A stretch of 28,432 nucleotides of DNA from an uncultured Clostridia bacterium (GCA_948585895.1 CAPBNZ010000014.1:1-28432), one strand, 5' to 3'; positions 1-9,572 are shown, numbered from the stretch's first letter. Numbers and translations are program-made. Notes: generated by a model not told the origin, from the sequence alone.

Positions 1-18
1 ACAACCATCCTAAAAATA

Positions 19-78
19 GAGAGAAATAAAATTAATTGAAAAGCTTTATAAAAATTAGCTTAATTAACCCTTTCTCTC
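19..78 (-). terminator. nested hairpin downstream of the histidine kinase, probable terminator
   Basis: Three nested complementary arm pairs are visible: 19-26 with 71-78 (GAGAGAAA/TTTCTCTC), 32-37 with 62-67 (TTAATT/AATTAA) and 41-45 with 57-61 (AAGCT/AGCTT). On the minus strand the structure is followed by TATTTTTA, which is U-rich in RNA. It lies about 60 bases past the kinase stop, so it probably ends that operon. The stem is AT-rich, so its strength is uncertain. Confidence 0.45.
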
Positions 79-139
79 ATTCTTATATCCTATATTTCAT
101 TTTAAATTCTTGTATTATGCCTACTTTTTCGAATCTATA

Positions 140-1639
140 CTATATTTTTAAATTTAATTCTAAATAAAATTCTACCCCATTTTCTTTATTGACAACACCA
201 TATGAATTTCCATAATTGTTCATAATTGCTTTTACAAAAGATAAGCCTATTCCAGTTCCTCCTTCTTCTCTATTCCTAGACTCATCAACTTTATAAAATC
301 GATTCCATATTCTTACTATATTCTCTTGTGCAATATGCTCACCTGTATTAAAAACCCTTACCCTAACCTTATTCTTTTCTATATCTACTTCATTCTCTAT
401 TTGTATATATTTCTTTCCGCTTACCTCTTTTATATGTTTGATAGCATTTGTTAAGTAATTGCTTACTACTTGCTCAATATAAAAGTCATCTGCAAATACA
501 CAAATCTCTTCTAATGTTTTAAATTTAACTTCAATTTGTTTTTCTTCTAATATAACTTGAGATTTTCGAACTACTTCTTTTTCTAATTCAACAATATTAA
601 ATTTCTTATCTTGAAATTCTCTTTTTCCATATTCTAATTTCATTAATTCTAATAATTGCTTTACTAATCGATCCATTTTATTGGTTTCATCTAAAATTAC
701 TTCTGCATAAAATCTTTTGCTTTCTTCATCTGAATTCACATTTTCGACCAATCCTTCACTATATCCTTGTATCAATGCAATTGGTGTTTTTAATTCATGT
801 GATACATCTGATATAAAACTTCTTCTCATCTCATCTATCTTGGATTTTTCCTCGATATCTTTTTCTAACTCAATATTTGTATTTTTTAATTGTTTTATGG
901 TTCTTTCTAACTTATCTGACATAACATTAATACTTTTTCCTAAATTATTAATCTCATCATCAGCATCTGTAATTCTATATTTATGGCTAAAATCTAAATT
1001 AGCCATTTTTTTAGCAATATCGTTTAGTTCTGATATTGGATCTCCAAATTTTCTAGATACATAAGATACGATTACAGCAGCAATTAAAATAGCAAAACCA
1101 GCCATTAAATATAAAAAGTTATTGGATATCTTTACACTCTCTTGTATGGAAGTAATTGGTATTCTAATATATAACAAATATCCATTATCTAAATCAGCTG
1201 ATAATAACACATAGGTAATACCATTTTTACTATCTTTGATTTTTTTGATAGTAAAACTTCCATCTTTCTCTATTATTTCTCCTGTATCAGCATTAAATCT
1301 ACTGGTCATCTCATTCATCTGTCCAAAAGTAGAAAAAAAATCCTTGTTAGAAGTATATACATTTACATTTTGATTATTCTTTATAAGAATATCAAAATTA
1401 TTATTGATAGCAATTCTTTCTAGTTGTGTCTCTAAATCAATATCTTGTAAATTATTATAATAGTTATTTATTACTTCATATACTGATTTCAAAGTTTTTG
1501 TTTTGCTATATAAATAAAACTGTCCAAAAACAAAATTATTTACTAAAATAAGAAATAGAATAATTAGTAAAATGACCAATGATAATGTCATAAAAAGCTT
1601 CATTCTCACTGATTTAAGTTGATTTCTAAACTTCTCCAT
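140..1639 (-). CDS. membrane sensor histidine kinase (HAMP-HisKA-HATPase)
   Basis: Two-component sensor kinase of 499 residues that autophosphorylates on His and passes the phosphate to the response regulator encoded just upstream. Visible parts: TM1 about residues 13-38, extracellular sensor segment about 40-170, TM2 about 173-194, HAMP about 195-250, and a HisKA box SDVSHELKTP with the phospho-acceptor His at 281. The ATPase domain has an N-box NYLTNAIKH, a G1 box with NTG in place of the commoner DNG, and a G2 box EEGGTGIGLSF. The intact GTGIGL box contrasts with the broken one in the second kinase at 22052. The RBS AAAGGA sits 8 bases before the ATG. A 125-base spacer separates it from the regulator and holds a TTGGC/GCCAA hairpin around 1667-1690. 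The signal sensed cannot be told; VanS/BaeS-like kinases are the nearest type I recognise. Confidence 0.93.
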   Translation of the reverse strand: MEKFRNQLKSVRMKLFMTLSLVILLIILFLILVNNFVFGQFYLYSKTKTLKSVYEVINNYYNNLQDIDLETQLERIAINNNFDILIKNNQNVNVYTSNKDFFSTFGQMNEMTSRFNADTGEIIEKDGSFTIKKIKDSKNGITYVLLSADLDNGYLLYIRIPITSIQESVKISNNFLYLMAGFAILIAAVIVSYVSRKFGDPISELNDIAKKMANLDFSHKYRITDADDEINNLGKSINVMSDKLERTIKQLKNTNIELEKDIEEKSKIDEMRRSFISDVSHELKTPIALIQGYSEGLVENVNSDEESKRFYAEVILDETNKMDRLVKQLLELMKLEYGKREFQDKKFNIVELEKEVVRKSQVILEEKQIEVKFKTLEEICVFADDFYIEQVVSNYLTNAIKHIKEVSGKKYIQIENEVDIEKNKVRVRVFNTGEHIAQENIVRIWNRFYKVDESRNREEGGTGIGLSFVKAIMNNYGNSYGVVNKENGVEFYLELNLKI

Positions 1640-1764
1640 TTTATTTTCCTTTCTATTGTATTATTGGTTGGCATAATAAAAAGTAGCCAAAAATTTGAAA
1701 AAAATTTATACCCTAACATAGAATGACTAAAAAAATTGAATTAACAGTATTAACTAACTAGTAA

Positions 1765-2442
1765 TTATTTTATTTCAAACTTGTATCCCACACCTCTCAT
1801 GGTTTTTATATATTTACCTTTTTTACCTAACTTATGTCTTATCTTTTTAATATGGCTATCAATTGTTCTAGAATCTCCATAATAATCATAGTTCCAAACA
1901 TTATTTAATATCTTGTCTCTTGATAAGGCTATATTTTCATTTTCAATTAAATAAATTAAAAGTTCATATTCTCTTAAACTAAGTTCAATTGTTTTTCCAT
2001 CTACTTTTACAGTTCTTCCTTCTTTGTCTATTTCAATCCCATCATAATCTTTTACTTTTCCTACTTCTCTTGTTACCCTTTTCAAAATGGCTTCTACTCT
2101 TGCTACTAATATCTTTGGACTAAATGGTTTTGAAATATATTCATCCACACCTAATTCAAATCCAAATAATTCATCTTGTTCTTCTCCTCTTGCTGTTAAC
2201 ATGATAATGGGTACTTTTGATTCTTGTCTAATTTGGCGAAGTACAGACCATCCATCTAATTTTGGCATCATTACATCTAATAAAATTAGTGTAATCTTAT
2301 TTTTATTTTCTGAAAATACTTTTAAGGCTTCTTCTCCATCTTCTGCTTCTAAAATACTATATCCTTTTGCCTTTAGAAAGTCTTTTATTAGTTTTCTCAT
2401 TCTTTGTTCATCATCAACAACTAAAATATAATGATTTTGCAT
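1765..2442 (-). CDS. OmpR/PhoB-family response regulator
   Basis: DNA-binding response regulator of 225 residues. The receiver domain (about 5-118) shows the acidic pair in VVDDEQR, the phospho-acceptor Asp in LILLDVMMPKLDG, the switch residue in PIIMLTARGEE and the Lys in DEYISKPFSP. The C-terminal winged helix (about 128-224) shows LSLREYELL, the recognition segment DSRTIDSHIKKIRHKLG and the terminal TMRGVGYKFE. I start it at the ATG at 2442 because CAGGAG is 8 bases upstream; the in-frame GTG three codons earlier overlaps the RBS. It is the first gene of a pair with the kinase at 140-1639. TTGACA and TATAAT hexamers occur in 2468-2500 (minus strand) but are only 11 bases apart, so I do not call a promoter there. 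Confidence 0.95.
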   Translation of the reverse strand: MQNHYILVVDDEQRMRKLIKDFLKAKGYSILEAEDGEEALKVFSENKNKITLILLDVMMPKLDGWSVLRQIRQESKVPIIMLTARGEEQDELFGFELGVDEYISKPFSPKILVARVEAILKRVTREVGKVKDYDGIEIDKEGRTVKVDGKTIELSLREYELLIYLIENENIALSRDKILNNVWNYDYYGDSRTIDSHIKKIRHKLGKKGKYIKTMRGVGYKFEIK

Positions 2443-2509
2443 TTTTATCACTCCTGTTATTTTACTTTGTTCTTAAATTATAAAGGTAAATTGTGTCAAT
2501 TCTGTGAAT

Positions 2510-2540
2510 TTTCTTTTATTTTGGGTTCTTTTATGTTATA
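2510..2540 (+). promoter_or_regulatory. extended -10 promoter for the small membrane ORF
   Basis: A perfect TATAAT preceded by TG (TGTTATAAT) lies about 40 bases before the small ORF at 2583. The -35 region is T-rich and poor, as is usual for extended -10 promoters. It points away from the response regulator gene. Confidence 0.5.
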
Positions 2541-2582
2541 ATAAATATGTAACTTTGTGTTTTTTTATGAAAGGAGCTAATT

Positions 2583-2795
2583 ATGCTGCTATTCTACACT
2601 TTTCTAATGTTTCTTATTCTGTTTCTAGCATCCATCATGCTAGGTCTATTTGCTTTCTCCGAACGGAGGAAGTGCTATGGGAAACTAAAATATCTTCTCA
2701 TGCCAATAGTAATATTGGCATGGGCAATGTGGATACTATTTCTTGTGCTTAGCTTGGTAGAAGCTGCCAAGTGGATTAAGGTAGTATTCATGTGA
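2583..2795 (+). CDS. small two-helix membrane protein, unrecognised
   Basis: A 70-residue very hydrophobic protein: TM1 about residues 2-25, a short basic loop SERRKCYGKLK, and TM2 about 38-62. AAAGGAG lies 7 bases before the ATG, a promoter lies upstream and a perfect hairpin follows the stop, so it looks like a complete independent transcription unit. I do not recognise the family. Codon use differs sharply from its neighbours: Leu is mostly CTA/CTT/CTG and never TTA, and TCC, AGG and GGG are used. It holds CGG at codon 28 (GAA CGG AGG), the only in-frame CGG in the window outside the three frameshift sites. This suggests recent acquisition. Several internal inverted repeats (ATGCCAATA/TATTGGCAT at 2699-2720, CTCCG/CGGAG near 2659-2670) leave open that the transcript is a structured RNA. 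Confidence 0.55.
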   Translation: MLLFYTFLMFLILFLASIMLGLFAFSERRKCYGKLKYLLMPIVILAWAMWILFLVLSLVEAAKWIKVVFM

Positions 2796-2802
2796 TTTCT
2801 AA

Positions 2803-2833
2803 AGGCATATAATGTAGCCTACATTATATGCCT
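2803..2833. terminator. perfect 15-bp hairpin between convergent genes
   Basis: AGGCATATAATGTAG and its exact reverse complement are separated by one base, between the small plus-strand ORF (stop 2795) and the mscS-family gene (minus-strand stop 2838). The position suits a bidirectional terminator. T-tracts after the stem are weak on both strands. Confidence 0.6.
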
Positions 2834-2837
2834 AATC

Positions 2838-3902
2838 TTAATTCTTTATATGAATTGTTTTTGTATCATATGCTAATTGAATCCCCTCTTCTTGTAAAAT
2901 TTTCATAATTTTATAATTAATATCTTCTCTTTCTGCTATGTAACTAGCATAATCTACTGAATCTGTATAACTGCATATTAGTATATTTAATCCATTGTCT
3001 GTAATGGTATCAAATTTAACAATAATAGAATCATCATAAATAGCTTCTCTTTTTTGCAACATATTTTGTATTCTTGTCTTAAATTTTTCTAGCTTTTCTA
3101 ATGGTGTCCTTAATTCCACACATAAATTGGTACGATATCTTCTCTTCTCCATTTTACTCCAATTAATAATAGAAGCATTTGAAATAATAGAATTTGGAAT
3201 ATTTACCAAAGCATTCTCAAAGGTTCTAAGTCTAGTGCTTCTAAATGTAATATCTTCTACTGTTCCTTCAAAATCTTCAAGTTGTATCCAATCTCCCACT
3301 ACAAATGGCTTATCTAAAAATACAATTAATCCAGCAAATAAATTCTTTGCTGTATCTTGGGCAGCAAGCGTTAGAATCACGCCTCCTATTCCAAATCCTG
3401 TCACTAAACCATTTAAGTTAATTCCTAATGCTGTTATCACTATAAATCCCGCAATCATATAAATGATTATTCTTATTATTTTTAGAATAAATTCAAACAT
3501 AGAATCTTCTACATGATTGCTTGTTTTTTCTTTTAATTTTTTATAAAACGATGATTTTGGCGTAAAGCTTGCAGCTAGTCCTTTTGCAAATGCAATGGTA
3601 CTAGCTATTATAAATACCTTATAAATAACAAACATCATTTCATCTTTTATATTTAACGGTTCTTTTAAAAATATAATCGCTACATAAAATCCTAATAGAA
3701 CGAAAAATATCTTTATAGGATTGTAAAACGCACTCTGTTTTATATTTTTTGTTTTATTTTCTTTTATCTTAAACATTCTAATAATGATATATGAAAAACT
3801 ACTGCTAAAAATTCTAAAAAATAAAATAATTCCAATTGCTATTAGTATATCAATTACTTGTACTGCTGAAATACTTTCTATTATACTTATAACTTGACTC
3901 AT
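2838..3902 (-). CDS. MscS-family mechanosensitive ion channel
   Basis: Small-conductance mechanosensitive channel that releases solutes on hypo-osmotic shock. It has 354 residues from the ATG at 3902, preceded by GGAGG; a TTG four codons earlier would place the RBS inside the gene. Hydrophobic segments are seen at about 13-40, 63-82, 90-108 and 137-157, followed by the glycine/alanine-rich pore helix (GLVTGFGIGGVILTLAAQD) and the typical entry to the beta domain, DKPFVVGDWIQLEDFEGTVE. The conserved NIPNSIISNASIINWS follows, then a mixed alpha/beta C-terminal domain. It has extra N-terminal helices compared with three-helix MscS, as in many Firmicutes paralogues. It starts 21 bases after the rpoD stop, so it is probably co-transcribed with dnaG-rpoD. 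Confidence 0.93.
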   Translation of the reverse strand: MSQVISIIESISAVQVIDILIAIGIILFFRIFSSSFSYIIIRMFKIKENKTKNIKQSAFYNPIKIFFVLLGFYVAIIFLKEPLNIKDEMMFVIYKVFIIASTIAFAKGLAASFTPKSSFYKKLKEKTSNHVEDSMFEFILKIIRIIIYMIAGFIVITALGINLNGLVTGFGIGGVILTLAAQDTAKNLFAGLIVFLDKPFVVGDWIQLEDFEGTVEDITFRSTRLRTFENALVNIPNSIISNASIINWSKMEKRRYRTNLCVELRTPLEKLEKFKTRIQNMLQKREAIYDDSIIVKFDTITDNGLNILICSYTDSVDYASYIAEREDINYKIMKILQEEGIQLAYDTKTIHIKN

Positions 3903-3923
3903 ATCTCCCTCCAAGCTTCCTAT

Positions 3924-5225
3924 CTAGCCCATGTAATCTCTAAGCTTTTTACTTCTACTTGGGTGTCTTAATTTTCTTAAGGCCTTTGCCTCTATTTGTC
4001 TAATTCTCTCACGAGTTACTTCAAATTCACGTCCTACTTCCTCTAAGGTTCTAGCTTTCCCATCTTCTAAACCAAATCTTAATTTTAAGACCTTTGCTTC
4101 TCGTGGTGTCAATGTATTCATCACATCTTCTAATTGTTCTTTTAATAATGTATAAGCTGCTGAATCGTGTGGTGCTGGGCTATCATCATCTTGTATAAAA
4201 TCTCCTAAATGACTATCATCTTCTTCTCCAATTGGTGTTTCTAATGACACTGGGTCTTGTGCTATTTTTTGAATTTCCATCACTTTTTCAACTGGTATTT
4301 CCATCTCTTCTGCTATTTCTTCTGGGGTTGGCTCTCTTCCTAATTGTTGTAATAAATGTCTTGAAGTTCTAATTAATTTATTAATTGTTTCTACCATGTG
4401 AACAGGAATTCTTATTGTTCTGGCTTGATCGGCTATCGCTCTTGTAATTGCTTGTCTAATCCACCAAGTTGCATACGTACTAAACTTAAATCCTTTTGTA
4501 TAATCAAATTTCTCGACTGCTTTGATTAGACCCATATTTCCTTCTTGAATTAAATCTAAAAATAGCATTCCTCTTCCTACGTACTTCTTGGCAATACTTA
4601 CTACTAATCTTAAGTTAGATTCTGCTAATTTTTTCTCTGCTTCCTCATCACCCTCTAAGATTCTTTTTGCTAAATCTAATTCTTGCTCAAATGTTAAAAG
4701 AGGAATTCTTCCTATTTCTCTTAGATACATTCTAACAGGATCATCTACATTAATCCCTTCATAGCTTGTATCTGTTATTTCATCTAATTTTAAATCTTCT
4801 ACTTCTTTTAAATCTTCGATATCTGGTTCTTTCTCTAAATCATCTGCTAGTAAATCAACACCCAATTCTTCAAAAGCATCAAAAACTTGGTCTATTTGTT
4901 CTGGATTTACATCATCTAATTCACTTGCTAAATCACCATATGTTATCTGACCTTTTTCTTTGGCTTTTTTCAAAATATTATTCACTTTTTCTTCTTTTAA
5001 TTTGCTGTCATTTTCTGCTTGTGCTACAGATTCTATCTTATTGGGTTCTTTATTAGCTTTTGGCTTATTATTTCCTTTTTTGTCTTCTGCTTTCCTTTTT
5101 GCTTTTTCTCTTGCCTCTTCTATTTTTTCTGATTTTTCTTTTTTATCCTCACTCTTTGTCGCTTCCTTCTTTACTCCTTTTTTCATTTCCTCAACTTTTT
5201 CTACTTCTTCTTTTTTCTTCGCCAT
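3924..5225 (-). CDS. rpoD: RNA polymerase primary sigma factor
   Basis: Housekeeping sigma-70 (SigA) of 433 residues that directs RNA polymerase to -10/-35 promoters. Region 1.1 is visible as [20 protein letters not shown] with its following acidic segment, about 84-145. Region 2 holds [24 protein letters not shown] and [17 protein letters not shown] for -10 binding and melting. Region 3 starts at [12 protein letters not shown] and region 4 ends with the helix-turn-helix [19 protein letters not shown]. Ahead of region 1.1 is an unusual run of about 80 residues, almost all Lys, Glu, Ala and Asn, low complexity and probably disordered. AAAGGATGG lies 11 bases before the ATG. The dnaG stop is 34 bases upstream, giving the classic dnaG-rpoD order. 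Confidence 0.97.
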   Translation of the reverse strand: MAKKKEEVEKVEEMKKGVKKEATKSEDKKEKSEKIEEAREKAKRKAEDKKGNNKPKANKEPNKIESVAQAENDSKLKEEKVNNILKKAKEKGQITYGDLASELDDVNPEQIDQVFDAFEELGVDLLADDLEKEPDIEDLKEVEDLKLDEITDTSYEGINVDDPVRMYLREIGRIPLLTFEQELDLAKRILEGDEEAEKKLAESNLRLVVSIAKKYVGRGMLFLDLIQEGNMGLIKAVEKFDYTKGFKFSTYATWWIRQAITRAIADQARTIRIPVHMVETINKLIRTSRHLLQQLGREPTPEEIAEEMEIPVEKVMEIQKIAQDPVSLETPIGEEDDSHLGDFIQDDDSPAPHDSAAYTLLKEQLEDVMNTLTPREAKVLKLRFGLEDGKARTLEEVGREFEVTRERIRQIEAKALRKLRHPSRSKKLRDYMG

Positions 5226-5259
5226 CTTTTAATCCATCCTTTCTAAAGGCTTGCACTTC

Positions 5260-7044
5260 CTATTTAATTTTTGCTAATCGAATAATAATATCACTTAATT
5301 CTCTTTCTAATTCTTTTTTCTGATTAGCTTCTATATTTTCCTCTAATATTCCTAATATTTCAAATTTTCGCTCATTTAGCTTGTCTTTTTCATAACTTTG
5401 TATTATGTCATCAATTGCCTTTTCAACATCTTCTATTTCATAATCATCTGCCATAATTTCCGTAATATGATTCTGTTCTTCGTCTTTTAATATATCTATT
5501 ATACTATTTATATTACTATTTCCTTTTTCGAATTCTTCATACAGTTTTTGGGCAATTTCTTGGTTAATTCTATCCTTGAAATCTTCTACTTTGATATTTT
5601 GTTTAATTACTTGAAAGATATTAATATCTCCCCCTAATAAGATAGATATCACCGTATTCTCTCGCTTTTTTATGCTTTGTGATATTTCCTCCTGCTCTTC
5701 TGTTTTCTTATGGCTACTTACTAGTCTTATTTTTTCTAATGTCTTTTCCCCTTTTGCACTTGCATATGTTAATTTATTTACTTCAGCATAAATCGCTTCT
5801 TTTGATATATCATACTCTTTGGCAATTTTTTCAATGTATACTTCTCTTTCTATCGTATTTTCTACTTTTGCTATTAGTTTAGCAATTTCATTTAAAAATT
5901 TTATTTTATCATTGATATTATCTAAATTTAAATTTTTCTTTAATACTTTTACTTTAAATTCGATAACAGAAAGTGCTTTTTCTACTAGATTCTTAAATCT
6001 AGCATTTCCATATTGGATAATGTATTCGTCTGGATCTTTTGCTCCTTCCATTTGTAAGATTCGAATATCACATCCCATATCTTGTAAAATGTCTAATGCT
6101 CTTATTTTAGCAGTAAGACCCGCTTCATCTGAATCAAAACTTAATATGATTTTTTCAGCACTTTTTCGAAGTAACCACCCTTGTTGTTGTGTTAATGCTG
6201 TTCCTAATGGTGCTACTACATTTGTAATCCCTCTTTGATGAAGTGATATAACATCCATATATCCTTCCACAATTAAAATCTGTTTCATATCTCCCTTTTT
6301 AGCAACATTTAACCCAAATAAATTTCTTCCTTTGCTATAAACAATATTTTCAGGTGAATTGATATACTTAGGCTTCGTGTTATCTAATACTCTTCCTCCA
6401 AATGCTATCACTCTTCCTCGAATATCACAAATAGGAAACATAAGTCTATTTCTATATCTATCTATATATTGTCCTTTATCGCTTCGATTGACTAATCCTG
6501 ATTCTATCATTTCTGGTTCTTCAAATCCTTGTTTTTTCAACTCTTGATACAACTCATCAAATTTTCCTGAAAATCCGATTTGGAAAGATTTTAACGTTTC
6601 ATTGGTTAACTTTCTTTTTTTAATGTATTCTTGTGCTATTTTTGATTCTGGCTTATATAGGTTTTGATGATAGTAATTGGCAGCAAATTCATTTACCTTA
6701 TATACTTTAGATTTTAATAATTCTTTAGCAGAATCTCCTTTGCCCTCTAAAGTAGGTAATTGTATATTTGACCTTTCTGCTAACATTTGAACTGCTTCAA
6801 TAAAATTAATGCCTTCCATTTTAGTTACAAAGGTGAATACATTGCCTCCTACGCCACAGCCAAAACAGTGAAATATTTGCTTATCTGGTGATACGGAAAA
6901 AGATGGAGATTTTTCATTATGAAATGGACATAGTCCAAAAAAGTTTCTGCCACTTCTTTTTAAATGCACATATTGTGATATAATATCCACGATATCATTG
7001 GTTTGTCTTATTTCATCTATGATTTCATCACTATAACGTTGCAT
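5260..7044 (-). CDS. dnaG: DNA primase
   Basis: Makes RNA primers at the replication fork. It has 594 residues from the ATG at 7044 (GAGGG just upstream); an in-frame TTG seven codons earlier is less likely. The CHC2 zinc-binding domain has Cys39, His42, Cys60 and Cys63 (CPFHNEKSP, HCFGCGVGG). The catalytic core holds YSKGRNLFGL, then Toprim with ILIVEGYMDV (catalytic Glu) and LSFDSDEAG (DxD metal site). The C-terminal helicase-interaction part is weakly conserved, as expected, and lysine/glutamate-rich. It precedes rpoD in the same operon. In the 164-base gap upstream a TATAAT (complement at 7089-7094) could be the promoter -10; the -35 is poor. Confidence 0.97.
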   Translation of the reverse strand: MQRYSDEIIDEIRQTNDIVDIISQYVHLKRSGRNFFGLCPFHNEKSPSFSVSPDKQIFHCFGCGVGGNVFTFVTKMEGINFIEAVQMLAERSNIQLPTLEGKGDSAKELLKSKVYKVNEFAANYYHQNLYKPESKIAQEYIKKRKLTNETLKSFQIGFSGKFDELYQELKKQGFEEPEMIESGLVNRSDKGQYIDRYRNRLMFPICDIRGRVIAFGGRVLDNTKPKYINSPENIVYSKGRNLFGLNVAKKGDMKQILIVEGYMDVISLHQRGITNVVAPLGTALTQQQGWLLRKSAEKIILSFDSDEAGLTAKIRALDILQDMGCDIRILQMEGAKDPDEYIIQYGNARFKNLVEKALSVIEFKVKVLKKNLNLDNINDKIKFLNEIAKLIAKVENTIEREVYIEKIAKEYDISKEAIYAEVNKLTYASAKGEKTLEKIRLVSSHKKTEEQEEISQSIKKRENTVISILLGGDINIFQVIKQNIKVEDFKDRINQEIAQKLYEEFEKGNSNINSIIDILKDEEQNHITEIMADDYEIEDVEKAIDDIIQSYEKDKLNERKFEILGILEENIEANQKKELERELSDIIIRLAKIK

Positions 7045-7175
7045 TTTTCCCTCACTTTCTTTCAATATATTTCAATTAATGATTCGTAATTATATTATTC
7101 GACGTATTTTACATAAATCCTTCTTAATTTTTAAAAAATGTTACTATTGTATCTCTTCTCTATCCGTATTTTCAT

Positions 7176-7208
7176 TGTATAGGCAAAATCTTCAATTTTT
7201 CCTATACA
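7176..7208. terminator. hairpin between the alarmone synthetase and dnaG
   Basis: TGTATAGG at 7176-7183 pairs exactly with CCTATACA at 7201-7208, and the inner AAAAT/ATTTT bases extend the stem. It lies about 22 bases past the alarmone synthetase stop on the minus strand. There is no strong T-run after it on that strand, so the call is tentative. Confidence 0.4.
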
Positions 7209-7229
7209 ACAAAAAATTGCCAAAAAAGT

Positions 7230-7904
7230 TTATCTCTTTGACAATTCCTTTAAAAGCATCATTTTATTATCTAACTTATTTATCATCTTAGCACAATTAA
7301 CCCATTCTCTTGCTTCCTTTTTACTTATCTCCTCCTCTGATTTATATTTCATCTTATGTTCTAAAGTAGCCCAAAAATCCATAGCAATTGTTCTAATCTG
7401 AACTTCTACTTTCACATAGAAATTTTGTTTTGATAATGCAATTGGTACTTCTACAATTAAATGATAACCTGAATATCCACTTTCTTTAGGATATGTAATA
7501 TAGTCTTTTTCTTTTAAAATATTAATATTCGGAAAATTTTTTATTAAATTTTTAATAGCAATAATATCTTTTTTGAAAGAACATACGATTCGAATTCCTG
7601 CAATATCATTAATATTTTCAACCATATCTTTATAAGTAAGTTCTATTTCCTTTTTTCTCATTTTCTCAAGAATACTTTCTGGTTTTTTAATTCTTGTGTT
7701 TATGTGTTCAATTAAATCATAGTGATAAAAAATGTGAAATTCATCTCTTACATTTTCTATTTTTGTTTCTAATTCTTTAATAGCAATAGAATAAATAAAC
7801 ATTAGCTTTTTAAACGTTTGATTTTCAACCTTTAACGTCTGATTATAATCTATAAAATTTTCTACTTTTATTAAATTATCTACCTTCTTCTTTTTTTGTT
7901 TCAT
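7230..7904 (-). CDS. relQ: small alarmone synthetase (RelQ/YjbM-like (p)ppGpp synthetase)
   Basis: RelA/SpoT-domain protein of 224 residues, the length of single-domain small alarmone synthetases, with no HD hydrolase, TGS or ACT domain. It is expected to transfer pyrophosphate from ATP to GDP/GTP. Visible motifs are the basic RIKKPESILEKM, the metal-binding DIAGIRIVCSF, the G-loop region DYITYPKESGYSGYHLIV and EVQIRTIAMDFWATLEHKMKYK, all diagnostic of the fold. GAGGTG lies 9 bases before the ATG. The gene stands alone between proS and dnaG. Its upstream region (7905-8112) holds a TATACT that could be a -10, but no convincing -35. Assignment to RelQ rather than RelP rests on general resemblance. 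Confidence 0.9.
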   Translation of the reverse strand: MKQKKKKVDNLIKVENFIDYNQTLKVENQTFKKLMFIYSIAIKELETKIENVRDEFHIFYHYDLIEHINTRIKKPESILEKMRKKEIELTYKDMVENINDIAGIRIVCSFKKDIIAIKNLIKNFPNINILKEKDYITYPKESGYSGYHLIVEVPIALSKQNFYVKVEVQIRTIAMDFWATLEHKMKYKSEEEISKKEAREWVNCAKMINKLDNKMMLLKELSKR

Positions 7905-8065
7905 TTGGCACTACACCTCTCTTTATTTAGTATATGCTAATATTATCGTTTTATTGTTATGAATTAATATTTAATTTGTGTCTTTTCAGTGAAGAATAAG
8001 AACAAAAGCAACATAATAAAATCTTTATCCTTTAGATTACTTATATGTTGCGTCTTTGTTCGTCC

Positions 8066-8086
8066 GCAAAAATTTTCTGCGGAATT
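8066..8086. repeat. short hairpin downstream of proS
   Basis: CCGCA and TGCGG flank an A/T-rich loop in the 208-base gap between proS and the alarmone synthetase. A second small inverted repeat (GAAGAC/GTCTTC) overlaps the proS stop at 8109-8126. Either could end proS transcription; neither has a good T-run. Nothing else is seen in this gap. Confidence 0.35.
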
Positions 8087-8112
8087 TATTGCTTGTATAA
8101 AAATAGAGAAGA

Positions 8113-9552
8113 CTAATATTGTCTTCCCCAAACTATCATTTTATCTGCTTTTTTACCACAACATACACAAGTATCTGCCAAATGTTCTTGTTCAAATGGC
8201 ATACATCTAGATGGTGCTCCTGTTCTTTCTTTTACTTTATCTTCACATTCTGTTGAACCACACCACATAGTTTTTACATATCCCTGATTTTCATTCATAT
8301 TTTTTTCTAATTCCTCCATGTTAAAAGCAACTGTCGTTTTTTCTTCCATTCTTTGCTTACAAGCATCATACATATATTGATGAATATCCTTTATCAATTC
8401 CTCTAGCTTCTCTTCTAATTCTTTTATTTTAACTGGTACTTTTTCTAATGTATCACGTCTTGTTAGAATCACTTCTCCTTTTTCGATTTCCTTTGGTCCT
8501 ATTTCAATTCTGATAGGTACTCCCTTCATTTCCCAATCGTTAAATTTGTATCCTACTGTATAATTATCTCTACTATCTAACTCTACTCTAAATCTTTTTG
8601 ATAATGTTTTTCTCATCTTCTCTGCTTCTTCTAAAACATTTCCTTTTTGTTGTGCTATTGGTACAATTACTACTTGAATTGGTGCTACATATGGTGGTAA
8701 TTTCAATCCTCTATTATCACCATGTGCCATAATAACTGCACCTATTAGTCTAGTACTAATTCCCCAAGAAGTTTGATAAGCATATTCCTGTTCCCCATTC
8801 TTATTTTGGAATTTTACATCAAATGGTTTCGTGAAATTCTGTCCAAAATAATGTGATGTTCCCCCTTGTAAAGCTCTACCATCATGCATTAAAGTTTCTA
8901 CTGTATAAGTTGCTTCAGCCCCAGCGAATTGCTCTTTTTTTGTTTTTTGTCCTTTTAAAACAGGAATTGCCAATAAATTCTGGATTACATCAGCATATAC
9001 TTCTAACATATCTAATGTAAACTCTTTGGCTTCTTCTGCTGTTTCATGAATGGTATGACCTTCTTGCCATAAAAATTCTCTTGAACGTAGAAATGGTCTT
9101 GTTTCTTTTTCCCATCTTAGAACATTACACCATTGATTGTATAAAAATGGCAATTCTCTCCAAGAACTCAACCATTTTGAATACATAGTTGAGAAAACTG
9201 TCTCAGAAGTTGGTCTTACACATAATCTTTCCTCTAATTCTTCTTCTCCACCTATTGTAACCCAGGCTACTTCTGGTGCAAATCCTTCTACATGGTCTTT
9301 TTCTTTACTCAACAAATTTTCTGGAATTAAAACTGGCATAGATACATTTTTTACGCCATGTTCTTTGAATTTCTTATCTGCATATTTTTGGATGTTTTCC
9401 CAAATTTCATAGCCATATGGTCTGATTGAAATGAAGCCTTTTACTGTTGTATAATCTGCTAATTCTGCTTTCAACACAATATCTGTATACCATTGTGCAA
9501 AGTCTTCATCTATATTCGTAATATCTTTAACAAATTCTTTTTTATTAGTCAC
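8113..9552 (-). CDS. proS: prolyl-tRNA synthetase (short, archaeal/eukaryotic-like type)
   Basis: Charges tRNA-Pro. The 479 residues and the lack of the roughly 180-residue editing insertion place it in the short ProS class found in many Firmicutes. Class II motifs are visible: [13 protein letters not shown], the motif 2 region [11 protein letters not shown]...[22 protein letters not shown], and motif 3 around [13 protein letters not shown]. The anticodon-binding domain is followed by the C-terminal zinc-type domain ([11 protein letters not shown], then TCVCCGKK) ending in the family-typical Tyr (GRQY). It starts with GTG at 9552, 8 bases after a perfect AGGAGG. It follows scpB by 20 bases and so belongs to that operon. 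No T-box leader is possible in the 20-base gap. Confidence 0.96.
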   Translation of the reverse strand: MTNKKEFVKDITNIDEDFAQWYTDIVLKAELADYTTVKGFISIRPYGYEIWENIQKYADKKFKEHGVKNVSMPVLIPENLLSKEKDHVEGFAPEVAWVTIGGEEELEERLCVRPTSETVFSTMYSKWLSSWRELPFLYNQWCNVLRWEKETRPFLRSREFLWQEGHTIHETAEEAKEFTLDMLEVYADVIQNLLAIPVLKGQKTKKEQFAGAEATYTVETLMHDGRALQGGTSHYFGQNFTKPFDVKFQNKNGEQEYAYQTSWGISTRLIGAVIMAHGDNRGLKLPPYVAPIQVVIVPIAQQKGNVLEEAEKMRKTLSKRFRVELDSRDNYTVGYKFNDWEMKGVPIRIEIGPKEIEKGEVILTRRDTLEKVPVKIKELEEKLEELIKDIHQYMYDACKQRMEEKTTVAFNMEELEKNMNENQGYVKTMWCGSTECEDKVKERTGAPSRCMPFEQEHLADTCVCCGKKADKMIVWGRQY

Positions 9553-9572
9553 TTTTATTTCCTCCTATTTAT

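Noticed and set aside
4766..5323. Plus-strand open frames opposite rpoD and dnaG
   Set aside because: They are Leu/Phe/Ser-rich mirrors of Lys/Glu-rich coding sequence, without RBS or family resemblance.
7045..7065. TTG start for dnaG seven codons upstream
   Set aside because: The ATG at 7044 gives the family N-terminus and has GAGGG just before it; the TTG has no RBS.
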